From positions 1 to 61,321 of the forward strand of contig JAHLFP010000031.1 in assembly GCA_018883715.1 (NCBI GenBank): a stretch of 61,321 nt of DNA. Reading direction: 5' to 3'. Each line of letters starts with the position of its first letter. Position 1 is the first letter of the stretch. A program made the translations under genes and the position numbers. The notes below the pieces were generated by a model, which saw only the letters and a list, made by a program, of their open reading frames with translations, was not told the DNA's origin and made no database searches. This DNA is from Candidatus Allofournierella pullistercoris. GTDB lineage: Bacteria > Bacillota > Clostridia > Oscillospirales > Ruminococcaceae. Below, in pieces: positions 1 to 7,357 of this stretch.

Positions 1-34
1 AAACTCCTGCCTCAGGTCCAAGGGAGGGAATAAG

Positions 35-211
35 ATGTCGGAAATTCGTGTCAAGGACAACGAGTCGCTGGAGAGCGCGCTGCGCCGTTTTAAGCGTTCT
101 TGCGCCCGCAGCGGTGTGCTTGCCGAGGTTCGCAAGCGTGAAGCTTACGAGAAGCCCTCTGTGCGCCGCAAGAAGAAGTCCGAAGCTGCCCGCAAGCGCA
201 AGTATAAGTAA
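35..211 (+). CDS. rpsU: 30S ribosomal protein S21
   Basis: This short 58-residue protein is the small-subunit ribosomal protein S21. It starts [13 protein letters not shown] and ends in a very basic tail ([15 protein letters not shown]), the normal shape and length for S21. A strong site, AGGGAGG, lies six bases before the ATG. A terminator hairpin follows about 45 bases after the stop, so it may be a single-gene unit or the last gene of an operon that begins left of the window. In Firmicutes rpsU often sits near yqeY or dnaG; here the upstream gene is not visible. I am confident in the family because the N-terminal pattern is diagnostic. Confidence 0.95.
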   Translation: MSEIRVKDNESLESALRRFKRSCARSGVLAEVRKREAYEKPSVRRKKKSEAARKRKYK

Positions 212-256
212 TTGCAGCAGCCGGAACAATGGCTAACAATGCGTGCAAACGCCCGA

Positions 257-289
257 GCAGGCCCACTTTGTTGGGTCTGCTTCTTTTTT
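257..289 (+). terminator. Rho-independent terminator after rpsU
   Basis: A 9-bp stem (GCAGGCCCA paired with TGGGTCTGC, one G-U pair) with a six-base loop is followed by a run of eight T in nine bases. It separates rpsU from the next gene, and makes a start of that gene before position 290 unlikely. Confidence 0.85.
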
Positions 290-346
290 ATTTTACAGGA
301 CAGATGGGACCAAAACCCAGACAAAACAGGAAAGGTGGTTTTATCC

Positions 347-850
347 ATGTGGTTTACGCCCCAGTATCTTTTTCAGGATGTGACCCATATCACTCCAGAA
401 TTTTTACAGCAAAAGGGCATCCGTGCTCTGCTGCTGGATGTGGACAACACCCTTACCAGCCATGGAAGCCAGCAACTTTCCCCGGAGATTGCCCACTGGC
501 TGGAGCAGATGAAACAGGCTGGCATAAAATTGGTGATTGCCAGCAACAACACCCATCACCGGGTAGAGCCTTTCGCAAGTCGGATAGACCTGCCCTTTGT
601 GGCCATGTGCTGTAAGCCCCTTCCCTTTGGGCTTGCAAGAGCCAGAAAGCATCTGGGTGTAGGGCGCAGGGAACTTGCCATGGTGGGCGATCAGCTTTTT
701 ACCGACCGCCTTGCCGCCGCTTGGTACGGGATACCTGGCCTGGTGGTACTTCCCATGGCGGAGGACACCCACAAGGGCATTCGTTTTAAGCGAAAACTGG
801 AAGAGCCCTTCCTGCGTCGATATTACAAAAAAGGAGGAATCCTGCGGTGA
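347..850 (+). CDS. yqeG: YqeG family HAD-superfamily phosphatase
   Basis: The 167-residue product carries the HAD motif I as DVDNTLTSHG near residue 33 and the later VGDQLFTD motif with its acidic pair, so it is a HAD IIIA-type phosphatase of the YqeG family. The frame stays open back to position 212, but the rpsU terminator lies inside that extension; the ATG at 347, giving MWFTPQYLFQD, matches the usual YqeG N-terminus. The stop overlaps the GTG start of the next gene by four bases (GTGA), which suggests translational coupling. The physiological substrate of YqeG proteins is unsettled; in this family phosphoglycolipid and nucleotide phosphatase roles have been proposed. Confidence 0.85.
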   Translation: MWFTPQYLFQDVTHITPEFLQQKGIRALLLDVDNTLTSHGSQQLSPEIAHWLEQMKQAGIKLVIASNNTHHRVEPFASRIDLPFVAMCCKPLPFGLARARKHLGVGRRELAMVGDQLFTDRLAAAWYGIPGLVVLPMAEDTHKGIRFKRKLEEPFLRRYYKKGGILR

Positions 851-1704
851 GCATTTTATTTGGAACTGCTGGAACCAGCGAAAGCTTCCAGGCACAAGGT
901 TATAAAAACAGCGTACAGGTGCCGGAATATACCCATAAAATGGGACTGGATGCCTTTGAATACCAGTGCGGACGAGGGGTTCGCATTAAGGAAGAGCTGG
1001 CCCGCAAGATTGCCGCACAGGCGGCGATACATAACATTAAATTCAGCCTGCACGCCCCTTATTATATTTCCATGAGCAGCATGGAGGAGGAAAAACGGCT
1101 GAACAGCATTGAATACATCCTACAAAGTGCCAAGGCCATCCGTGCTCTTGGGGGCAACCGGGTGATTTTCCACTCCGGTAGCTGCGGCAAGCAGAGCCGA
1201 GAACAGGCACTGGACAAGGCCATGGACACCATGCGCCGGATTGTTGCGGCAGTGGACGAAGCGGGTTATTCGGACATTGTGCTTTGCCCGGAAACCATGG
1301 GCAAGGTGGGTCAGCTTGGCACCCTGGACGAGGTGTTGACCCTGTGCAGTGTGGATAAACGGATTACTCCCTGTATTGATTTTGGCCATCTCAATGCACG
1401 GGAGCAGGGAATCATCAAAACCAAGGCGGACTATGCGGCGATTCTGGACCGGATGGGGGAAGCCCTTGGGGATGACCGTGCCAAGTATTTCCATGTGCAT
1501 TTCAGCAAAATCGAGTACACCACCGGCGGAGAGAAACAGCATCTGACCTTTGCGGACACGGTGTACGGCCCGGAATTTGAGCCGCTGATGGAGCTGTGCT
1601 ATGAGCGAAATCTGGAGCCGATGATTATCTGTGAATCCGCAGGAACCCAGGCAGAGGATGCCCTGACCATGAAACGGTACTTCCAGCAGCTGGCTGGGGT
1701 GTAA
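847..1704 (+). CDS. nfo: Endonuclease IV-type AP endonuclease (TIM barrel)
   Basis: This 285-residue TIM-barrel protein matches the endonuclease IV / xylose-isomerase-like family, which cuts DNA at abasic sites using three metal ions. Likely metal ligands are His69 (in SLHAPYY), His109 (in VIFHSGS), Glu149 (in LCPET), Asp178 and His181 (CIDFGH), His216 (in YFHVHFS) and a C-terminal Glu in MIICESAG. The region that is D-x-H in E. coli Nfo reads EKQH here, so this is a variant of the clostridial type rather than a close Nfo copy; some members are annotated only as TIM-barrel protein. The GTG start overlaps yqeG and is therefore likely coupled to it. Confidence 0.8.
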   Translation: MSILFGTAGTSESFQAQGYKNSVQVPEYTHKMGLDAFEYQCGRGVRIKEELARKIAAQAAIHNIKFSLHAPYYISMSSMEEEKRLNSIEYILQSAKAIRALGGNRVIFHSGSCGKQSREQALDKAMDTMRRIVAAVDEAGYSDIVLCPETMGKVGQLGTLDEVLTLCSVDKRITPCIDFGHLNAREQGIIKTKADYAAILDRMGEALGDDRAKYFHVHFSKIEYTTGGEKQHLTFADTVYGPEFEPLMELCYERNLEPMIICESAGTQAEDALTMKRYFQQLAGV

Positions 1705-1741
1705 TCTGGGCTTAAACTGCCACAAAACCACAGAAAAGGAC

Positions 1742-1770
1742 TTGAAAAAAGGCTGTTTGTGGGGTAAAAT
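1742..1770 (+). promoter_or_regulatory. Sigma-A promoter for efp
   Basis: TTGAAA and TAAAAT are separated by exactly 17 bases. The predicted start site is about 105 bases before the efp ATG, so efp has its own promoter and a leader of roughly 100 bases in which I see no obvious riboswitch. Confidence 0.7.
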
Positions 1771-1882
1771 AACAATTAGATATATGTCAAAGGTGCCGGA
1801 CTGTTGCAAGGCAATTTACAGCCCAAGGCCGAGGTACTGATGATAAGCGTAGAGCAATAATTTAGTAATTGGAGGATCATGT

Positions 1883-2440
1883 ATGATTTCTGCTGGCGAT
1901 TTTCGCAATGGTGTAACTTTTGAGGAGAACGGCAATGTGCTGCAGGTGGTTGAGTTCCAGCATGTAAAGCCTGGTAAGGGTGCCGCTTTTGTTCGTACCA
2001 AGACCAAGAATGTGATCACCGGTGCTGTAACTGAAAAGAGCTACAACCCCAGCGATAAGTTCCCCACCGCTTTCATCGAGCGTCGTGAGATGCAGTACCT
2101 GTACGAGGACGGCGGTCTGTACTACTTCATGGATACCGAGACTTACGAGCAGATTCCTCTGAACGAGAGCGATCTGTCCGACTCCTTCAAGTTCGTGAAG
2201 GAGAACGAGATGGTTAAAATCCTCAGCTACAAGGGCAACGTGTTCGGCCTGGAAGCTCCCAACTTTGTGGTGCTGCAGGTTACCGAGACCGAGCCTGGCT
2301 TCAAGGGCAACACTGCTACCAACACCCTGAAGCCCGCTAAGCTGGAAACTGGCGCTGAGGTGCGTGTACCCCTGTTCATCAACGAGGGTGACATGATTCG
2401 TGTGGACACCCGTACTGGTGAGTACATGGAGCGTGCCTAA
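1883..2440 (+). CDS. efp: Translation elongation factor P
   Basis: The 185-residue product is elongation factor P, which binds beside the ribosomal P site and relieves stalling at polyproline stretches. The acceptor loop reads KPGKG with Lys32 at the position that is modified in many bacteria. The rest shows the three-beta-barrel pattern and the conserved C-terminal [15 protein letters not shown] precedes the ATG. No lysine-modifying enzyme (EpmA, YmfI or similar) is visible in the window. It stands alone between its own promoter and a strong terminator. The target proteins may include the proline-rich loop of the DUF2142 protein further on, though this is only a suggestion. Confidence 0.97.
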   Translation: MISAGDFRNGVTFEENGNVLQVVEFQHVKPGKGAAFVRTKTKNVITGAVTEKSYNPSDKFPTAFIERREMQYLYEDGGLYYFMDTETYEQIPLNESDLSDSFKFVKENEMVKILSYKGNVFGLEAPNFVVLQVTETEPGFKGNTATNTLKPAKLETGAEVRVPLFINEGDMIRVDTRTGEYMERA

Positions 2441-2473
2441 TTTTTAGGTTGCACCATAGCATTGTGCTTTTCT

Positions 2474-2510
2474 GGGCGGCGGCTTTTCGCCGCCGCCCTT
2501 TAATTTTTTA
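2474..2510 (+). terminator. Strong terminator after efp
   Basis: A perfect 10-bp G+C stem (GGGCGGCGGC with GCCGCCGCCC, loop TTTTC) is followed by TTTAATTTTTTA. Confidence 0.95.
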
Positions 2511-2567
2511 ACCTGTAAGCCAAACGGCGGCGGGTAAAAGCTATGACTCAAAAGGGAGGCAAGAACA

Positions 2568-3089
2568 ATGGAACTGAAAGAACGTGCTGCATATGTAAAG
2601 GGTCTGATGGAAGGCTTGGAAGTGGAGCAGTCCAGCAAGGAAGGCAAGGTTATCAAGGCTTTGTACGACCTGGTGGCTCAGCTGTGCGATACCGTGGCAG
2701 AGCTGGATTCTGACATGGACCAGGTATACGACGAACTGGATGCCATGGACGAGGACATGGACGAGCTGGAAAACCTGCTCTTCGGCGACGAAGAGGAGGA
2801 CGAGGACTGCGATTGTGATTGCGGCTGTGACGACGAGGACGAGTTGGACGAGCTGGATGAGGAAGAGCTGGACGACCTGCTGGGCGAGGAAGCCGAGGAT
2901 GAAGCAGTGGAGTATGAGCTGACCTGCCCCAACTGCAACGCTGTCACCGTGGTGGACGAGAACACCCTGCTGAATGAGCAGGTATGCTGTGGCAACTGCG
3001 GCGCAGAGTTTGAAATCGAGTTCGGCGAGTGCTGTGACGAAGATTGCGGCTGTGAAGAGTGCCAGGAGCTGCCTGAAGAGGAGCTGTAA
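2568..3089 (+). CDS. CD1247-type acidic protein with Cys-rich metal-binding tail
   Basis: This 173-residue cytosolic protein has three parts. Residues 1-45 form a helical domain (MELKERAAYVKGLMEGL) like the N-terminal domain of Clostridioides CD1247. Residues 45-110 are mostly Asp and Glu with a DCDCDCGCDD patch, predicted coiled coil or disordered. Residues 117-160 hold a zinc-ribbon pattern: CPNC followed by CCGNC, then more Cys pairs. The domain name is conserved in clostridia, but no function is established. The zinc ribbon and negative charge suggest a metal or nucleic-acid-machinery adaptor, which is speculation. It is flanked by terminators on both sides and is likely monocistronic. 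Confidence 0.75.
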   Translation: MELKERAAYVKGLMEGLEVEQSSKEGKVIKALYDLVAQLCDTVAELDSDMDQVYDELDAMDEDMDELENLLFGDEEEDEDCDCDCGCDDEDELDELDEEELDDLLGEEAEDEAVEYELTCPNCNAVTVVDENTLLNEQVCCGNCGAEFEIEFGECCDEDCGCEECQELPEEEL

Positions 3090-3126
3090 GCAACAGACGA
3101 GATAAGGATTTCAATCCTGTCCGTAG

Positions 3127-3168
3127 AAAAATCCCCCCTGAAGCAAAACGCTTTAGGGGGGATTTTTT
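3127..3168. terminator. Bidirectional terminator between convergent genes
   Basis: AAAATCCCCCCTGAAGC pairs with GCTTTAGGGGGGATTTT around a four-base loop, with A and T runs on both flanks. It can serve the acidic-protein gene on the plus strand and the small unknown gene on the minus strand. Confidence 0.9.
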
Positions 3169-3194
3169 GTAGTAGAAAAAGAAAAGGCAGATGA

Positions 3195-3500
3195 TTACTT
3201 CTTCTTGCTGGGTTTTCCCTCGGTCAAGGCACGTTCCAGCCACATGGAGCCAATTTCCAGTGCAGCATACAGGCCGTTTTTGCTGCTTTGTTTTACCACA
3301 CGGTCAGGCAGAGCCTTGGTGGAGTCGGTGCTCATCAGCATTACATGCACCTTATCCGCCACCTGGGTTCCGTTTTCCTCTTTGGTGGTAAGAATCTGGA
3401 TGAAAATGACAAACGGATCGGCCAGGCTGCCGTAGTAAATTTCATTGTTGCAGCGAACCAAAGGCTTGCCCTTATAGGTCAATTTTGGGGTAAATGCCAT
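3195..3500 (-). CDS. Conserved small protein of unknown function
   Basis: I do not recognise this 101-residue protein beyond a general resemblance to clostridial hypothetical proteins. It starts MAFTPKLTYKGKPL, has a mid-part with beta-strand character (FVIFIQILTTKEENGT, KVHVMLMSTD) and ends in a basic GKPSKKK tail. It has no signal peptide or membrane segment, so it is likely cytosolic. The ATG at 3500 is preferred over an in-frame TTG at 3521 because GGAGG lies nine bases before the ATG and inside the longer form. A strong promoter is found about 95 bases upstream, which supports it being a real, separately expressed gene. Confidence 0.7.
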   Translation of the reverse strand: MAFTPKLTYKGKPLVRCNNEIYYGSLADPFVIFIQILTTKEENGTQVADKVHVMLMSTDSTKALPDRVVKQSSKNGLYAALEIGSMWLERALTEGKPSKKK

Positions 3501-3593
3501 TGTAAAAAGCCTCCATTTCAATCAGGTTGGACAGCAGGCCAGCGTACTGTGACGGTTACACAGTGGGCCATACTGAGAAAAACATATAAATTT

Positions 3594-3622
3594 ATTATAC
3601 CATAAAGATGTTTCTTTTTCAA
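3594..3622 (-). promoter_or_regulatory. Sigma-A promoter for the small unknown gene
   Basis: Reading the minus strand, TTGAAA and a perfect TATAAT are 17 bases apart. The transcript would have a leader of about 85 bases before the ATG at 3500. Confidence 0.75.
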
Positions 3623-3969
3623 TTGCAGGTGATACAGCATTCATAAGCCCGAATGAATTCAGCTGGAGTAACGCACAGGCAGTGGGAATGAGAGAGCAGA
3701 TGCTGTAGATAGAGTCTGTACGTCGGCCACCTGGGGGGATTTGGCTTCTTGAAGAGGATTCTTTCCCTCCGCCAGTGTTCCCTCCACCAAGGGGGAGAAA
3801 CCGGTATATTTGCCGTTATTATGCAGGGCATAGGGCTGTTCCCTCCATCTAAGGGGGAGGGATGCTTCTATCTGTATTATATAGGCAAAACATCGGCCGC
3901 TTCTTCATACAAGGGTTGTACGTTTATATAGGAAAACCATAACCCGCTGGCCTACAACCATCTGCAAGC
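3623..3969. other. Gene-free interval with short imperfect repeats
   Basis: No convincing gene is present in these 347 bases; short open frames on both strands lack ribosome sites and family features. The interval holds two copies of a TTCCCTCC-AAGGGGGAG unit (listed separately) and a near-direct repeat, TTATATAGGCAAAACAT at 3877 and a version differing at two positions at 3924. No clear terminator for the DUF2304 gene that ends at 3970 is seen. Confidence 0.6.
3778..3862. repeat. Two copies of a CCCTCC/GGGGGAG hairpin repeat
   Basis: TTCCCTCCACCAAGGGGGAG at 3778-3797 and TTCCCTCCATCTAAGGGGGAG at 3839 are near copies about 60 bases apart. The second can form a 7-bp hairpin (TCCCTCC with GGAGGGA). 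Similar CCCTC-rich palindromes are scattered between genes in many Oscillospiraceae genomes, so this may be a remnant of such a dispersed repeat. Confidence 0.5.
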
Positions 3970-4356
3970 TTACTTCTTCTCTTTATTCTTGGAAGAAGCA
4001 GTACTTTCCAGCTGTTCATCCAAGGCCATCCGCTGTGCCAAACTGCGAAGCTTTGCGTCCAACTGGCTGATGCGGATGGAGTTGAAAAACAGCTTAATCA
4101 ACAGCAGGAAAATGATGATTAAAAATACCACGTTGGTTTCGCTGATAAAGCCAAACCAGTGGGAAATCCAGGAAATGACCTCCGGAAACAGGCTGAGAAA
4201 CAGAAGAAATCCGGAAAAAATCAGCCAGAAAAGGGAGTCCTCAATCTGAACCTTGGCTTTACGCACATGGTTCAGGATAAAAACAGCGGTGGCCAGACTG
4301 CCCAATATAAGCAGAACCCGGATGGGAAAGGGCAACAAAGAAGAGAAGAAAAACAT
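3970..4356 (-). CDS. DUF2304 membrane protein, GacJ-like partner of the adjacent GT2
   Basis: The 128-residue protein has three hydrophobic segments (near residues 10-28, 42-60 and 75-92) and a charged C-terminal helix (LRSLAQRMALDEQLESTASS) that looks like a short coiled coil, the DUF2304 layout. In streptococci the DUF2304-like protein GacJ binds the GT2 GacI and raises its activity in making undecaprenyl-phosphate-GlcNAc. The gene directly follows a GT2 of that kind, with its ATG five bases after the GT2 stop and its GGAGG site inside the GT2 end. A longer reading from 4413 would run into the GT2 and is disfavoured. A second DUF2304/GT2 pair is at 58.7-59.7 kb. Confidence 0.8.
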   Translation of the reverse strand: MFFFSSLLPFPIRVLLILGSLATAVFILNHVRKAKVQIEDSLFWLIFSGFLLFLSLFPEVISWISHWFGFISETNVVFLIIIFLLLIKLFFNSIRISQLDAKLRSLAQRMALDEQLESTASSKNKEKK

Positions 4357-4361
4357 AGCAA

Positions 4362-5081
4362 TCAAAGCCTCCGTTCTGGATAAAATGTGACTGGCTCCCG
4401 TTTGCGGAACCACTGAATCAGCAAGATGGACATCCCCATTTTGAACATATACTCGGCAGAGCGGGTAAGGTTCAGATAGCTGGAGCCAGCTGTCCGCTCC
4501 TGCATTTCCACCTGAAGCTCTTTTACCACCGCACCGTTCTTAATCAGATAGCTGATGGTGTCCGGCTCTGGGCCGTAGTTCAGGTTCAGGGCGAATTCAT
4601 TCACCATCCGTTTGTTGAACATCCGCATTCCGCTGGTGGGGTCGCAGATGACCTTTCCGGTGGTCAATCGAATGGCCCAGCTAATCAGATAGTTGCCCAG
4701 CATCCGCAAGGTTTTGGGCTTTTTTTTGGTGACAAATCGACTGCCAATTACAATGTCTGCACCGGACTGCATCAACTCCAGCATGGGCTGGATGTATTCC
4801 GGCATATGCTGGCCGTCTGCATCAAATTGCAGGGCATAGTCATATCCTTGTTCGGCGGCATAGCGAAGTCCCGTTTGGAATGCACCAGACAGCCCCAGAT
4901 TTACCGGCAGGTCAATCAGGTTGAATCCGCAGGCACGGCAGAGAGCCGCAGTGCGATCTCGACTTCCATCGTTCACCACAACATAGTCGTACTGGGGGCA
5001 GCAATATTTCAGATTTTTCACCACACGAACAATGTTGTCCTCCTCATTATAGGCCGGAATCACGATAAGTAACTTTGACAT
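4362..5081 (-). CDS. GT2 glycosyltransferase, polyprenyl-phosphate sugar synthase type
   Basis: This 239-residue protein has the DPM1/GtrB/GacI layout: VIPAYNEEDNI at the N-terminus, VVVNDGSRDRT, a DADGQH metal motif near residue 91 and IGSRFV after it, followed by TSGMRMF. Such enzymes move a sugar from a nucleotide donor to undecaprenyl phosphate on the inner membrane face. It lacks the two C-terminal membrane helices of longer members, and the neighbouring DUF2304 protein may supply the membrane anchor. It is the fourth gene of a minus-strand operon with a DUF2142 protein, a GT2-GtrA fusion and a GT4. The transferred sugar cannot be read from the sequence. Confidence 0.85.
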   Translation of the reverse strand: MSKLLIVIPAYNEEDNIVRVVKNLKYCCPQYDYVVVNDGSRDRTAALCRACGFNLIDLPVNLGLSGAFQTGLRYAAEQGYDYALQFDADGQHMPEYIQPMLELMQSGADIVIGSRFVTKKKPKTLRMLGNYLISWAIRLTTGKVICDPTSGMRMFNKRMVNEFALNLNYGPEPDTISYLIKNGAVVKELQVEMQERTAGSSYLNLTRSAEYMFKMGMSILLIQWFRKREPVTFYPERRL

Positions 5082-5096
5082 AAAACGATTTCCTTC

Positions 5097-6245
5097 TTAT
5101 TCATGGTATGAGTGTGCCAGCCGGAGCAGGGTGTCCGCAACCCGATTCCAAGTGAATTGTTCCAGCAGGCGATGCTTTGTATTGGTTTTTGCGGTGTGTT
5201 GCCACTCCTCATTGGCAAGACACCAGGAAAGTTGCTGGGCCAGATGGGGCACGTCCAGCTGGGCAAGCCGGATGCCATATTCCGAGCTGGGAAGAAGCTC
5301 TCCACTGCCTCCGGTGCAACTGGTCAAGATGGGGCAGTCGCAGGCCGCCGCCTCCAAAAAGGTGGTGGGAAAACCTTCCGCATAATAGGTGGGAAGGCAG
5401 TACAGGTTGGCCTGGGCCAGAAGTTGCAACAGCTTTGGATGTTCCAGCGGGCCCACACAGTGAATGGCAGGATTATTCAGTTGCTGGATTTGGTTCAAAA
5501 GAGGGCCTTCTCCTGCAATCACCAAGGCGGCATTTTGGGGCGCCGCTTGGGTGAAAGCATCCGCTAATAAGAAGACTCCTTTTTCCGCAATCAGTCGCCC
5601 GGCAAACACCACCAGTTTGGTATTCGGTGCCACTCCCAGCTTGTCCCGCCAGTTACAGGCGGTGGGGCTGTATGCCTGTTGCTGAATTTCCTCTGGGAAT
5701 ACCGCATTGAACAACGTACCTTTTGCCGCAATTCCAAAGTGGGAAAGCCAGTGGCATACATCCCCGCTTACCCCGTAAAAATCCAGTCCGCATTTTTTCA
5801 GGTAGCAGGCCGCCATGTGCTCGTACCAGTGGGCAACCTTGCCCACAAGGCCGTCCCCCATGGGCATATGTCCGGTGGAATGGTCCAGCAGAATGGCAGG
5901 CAGGTGGTGTTTGTGGCAAAGGTGTGCCGCAAACAGGCTCAAAGGATAAAAACGGGCTTGTATCACGCAAAAACCCGGTTTTTGTTCCAGAATCTCCTTT
6001 ACCATTCGATGAGTGGAAAAGCCTGGAAAAACAAGGGGAAAACGTCCATTCATAGCCAGCCAGGAGGGAAGCCGATAGATGGAGATGCCGTCCTGCTCTT
6101 GTTGGGCGGCAAGTCCCGGCAGAGCGCTGGTGACCACAATCACTTTGTGTCCCAGGCTGACCAGTTGGCGGGCCAGGTTGTAGGTGTATCGCTCCACCCC
6201 GCCCATGGTGGGCAGATACTGGGTGGAAAAAAAGCAGATGGTCAC
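5097..6245 (-). CDS. GT4 family glycosyltransferase
   Basis: This 382-residue GT-B enzyme starts ITICFFSTQYLPTMGGVERY-like (VTICFFSTQYLP), where the glycine-rich loop GGVE is the usual GT4 acceptor-side motif. The C-terminal half has VVFAGRLIAEKGV and the E-x7-E nucleotide-sugar motif in YAEGFPTTFLEAAACDCPI. The GTG start at 6245 is chosen because AAAGGAGG lies six bases before it; the frame continues 17 codons upstream into the preceding gene's end without a site. A cytoplasmic transferase with a retaining mechanism is expected. It may add a sugar to a lipid-linked intermediate of the same operon. Donor and acceptor are unknown. Confidence 0.85.
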   Translation of the reverse strand: MTICFFSTQYLPTMGGVERYTYNLARQLVSLGHKVIVVTSALPGLAAQQEQDGISIYRLPSWLAMNGRFPLVFPGFSTHRMVKEILEQKPGFCVIQARFYPLSLFAAHLCHKHHLPAILLDHSTGHMPMGDGLVGKVAHWYEHMAACYLKKCGLDFYGVSGDVCHWLSHFGIAAKGTLFNAVFPEEIQQQAYSPTACNWRDKLGVAPNTKLVVFAGRLIAEKGVFLLADAFTQAAPQNAALVIAGEGPLLNQIQQLNNPAIHCVGPLEHPKLLQLLAQANLYCLPTYYAEGFPTTFLEAAACDCPILTSCTGGSGELLPSSEYGIRLAQLDVPHLAQQLSWCLANEEWQHTAKTNTKHRLLEQFTWNRVADTLLRLAHSYHE

Positions 6246-6258
6246 AGCAAACCTCCTT

Positions 6259-7329
6259 TCAGGATGCGGGGGTGGTGGGATTTTTGCGGTAGACAAACTC
6301 CCGCTGAATTTGAAAACTGATAAAAAATAGTAGGCTGTCCACCAGAATCTTAATCACCAGCTCATTGCCCCGGGTAAGCTGGAACAGTCCGCTTACAAAC
6401 AGGGCGGAGCAAGCCATCTGCACACCGGCCAAAATGGCATATTTTGACAGGGCAAGGTGGTGGGCCTGCTTGCTTTTAAATACAAGATGGTGGTTGAAAA
6501 AGTAGTTGTAACTGGCGGAAAACAGCCGGGCAAGCAGGGTGGCCGCCGTAATCCGCCATACCCCCAAGGCGGAGGGAAGCAGACGGCAGAACACCCAAAA
6601 CAACCCTAAATCCAGAAGGCTGGAAGAAAGGGAGGAAAAAAGGAATTTTGCAAAGATTTGGTAAATCCGGAGAGAGTCCCGCAGGGGGTGGAAATGGCTG
6701 GATTTATTTTGATTCAAGTATACCGTTTGGATGGGGATTTCCCGAATGGGAACCTGCTGTTCCCGTGTCTCCATCAGCATATGGGACTCAAACTCGTACC
6801 GCTCGCCAGGAATAGCCAAAAGCGTTTCCATAAAGGATGCGGGAATGCCCCGCAGTCCGGTTTGGGTATCCCGGATGTTCAGCCCAATCAGGATGCGGAA
6901 CATGCCGCAGGTGAACTGGTTGCCAAACCGGGAGCGAAAGGGCACATCTGCCCCGCCAAAGTCCCGGCTACCCAAAATCAGGCTGTCCGGGTGGTTTGCC
7001 AGCGCCTCCATGACGGATGCAATGCAGGAGGGTGTGTGCTGGCCATCCGAGTCCGCCGTCACACAGCCAGGCGCATCCGGCCAGCGAAGGAGACATTCAT
7101 TAAAGGCGGTTTTCAGGGCACGTCCCTTTCCCAAATTGACCGCATGGGATACCACCACACAGCCCTGCTGTTCCGCTTGCTGGAAGATGGCCTGGTAGGC
7201 TGGCCCACTGCCATCGTCCACAAGGAGAATTTTCTGGATGCCTTCCCCTTGAAGCTGGGAAATAAGAGAAAGCAGGGTTTCATCTGGCTGTAAACAGGGG
7301 ATGACCACTGGAATTTCATTTAGGTGCAT
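6259..7329 (-). CDS. GT2 glycosyltransferase fused to a GtrA flippase domain
   Basis: The 356-residue protein joins two functions. Residues 1-210 form a GT2 domain with VVIPCLQPDETL, LLVDDGSG and a DSDGQH metal motif, as in polyprenyl-phosphate sugar synthases. Residues 230-350 form a four-helix GtrA domain (FLFSSLSSSLLDLGLFWV, NYFFNHHLVFK, FVYRKNP). GtrA proteins are thought to flip lipid-linked sugars across the membrane. The fusion would therefore make and flip the donor used by the DUF2142 protein encoded just upstream. The ATG at 7329 is preferred to an in-frame start at 7398 inside the preceding gene. A separate GT2 without GtrA follows two genes later. Confidence 0.88.
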   Translation of the reverse strand: MHLNEIPVVIPCLQPDETLLSLISQLQGEGIQKILLVDDGSGPAYQAIFQQAEQQGCVVVSHAVNLGKGRALKTAFNECLLRWPDAPGCVTADSDGQHTPSCIASVMEALANHPDSLILGSRDFGGADVPFRSRFGNQFTCGMFRILIGLNIRDTQTGLRGIPASFMETLLAIPGERYEFESHMLMETREQQVPIREIPIQTVYLNQNKSSHFHPLRDSLRIYQIFAKFLFSSLSSSLLDLGLFWVFCRLLPSALGVWRITAATLLARLFSASYNYFFNHHLVFKSKQAHHLALSKYAILAGVQMACSALFVSGLFQLTRGNELVIKILVDSLLFFISFQIQREFVYRKNPTTPAS

Positions 7330-7357
7330 ACAAAGGAACGCTCCCTTCGCAATAGAA

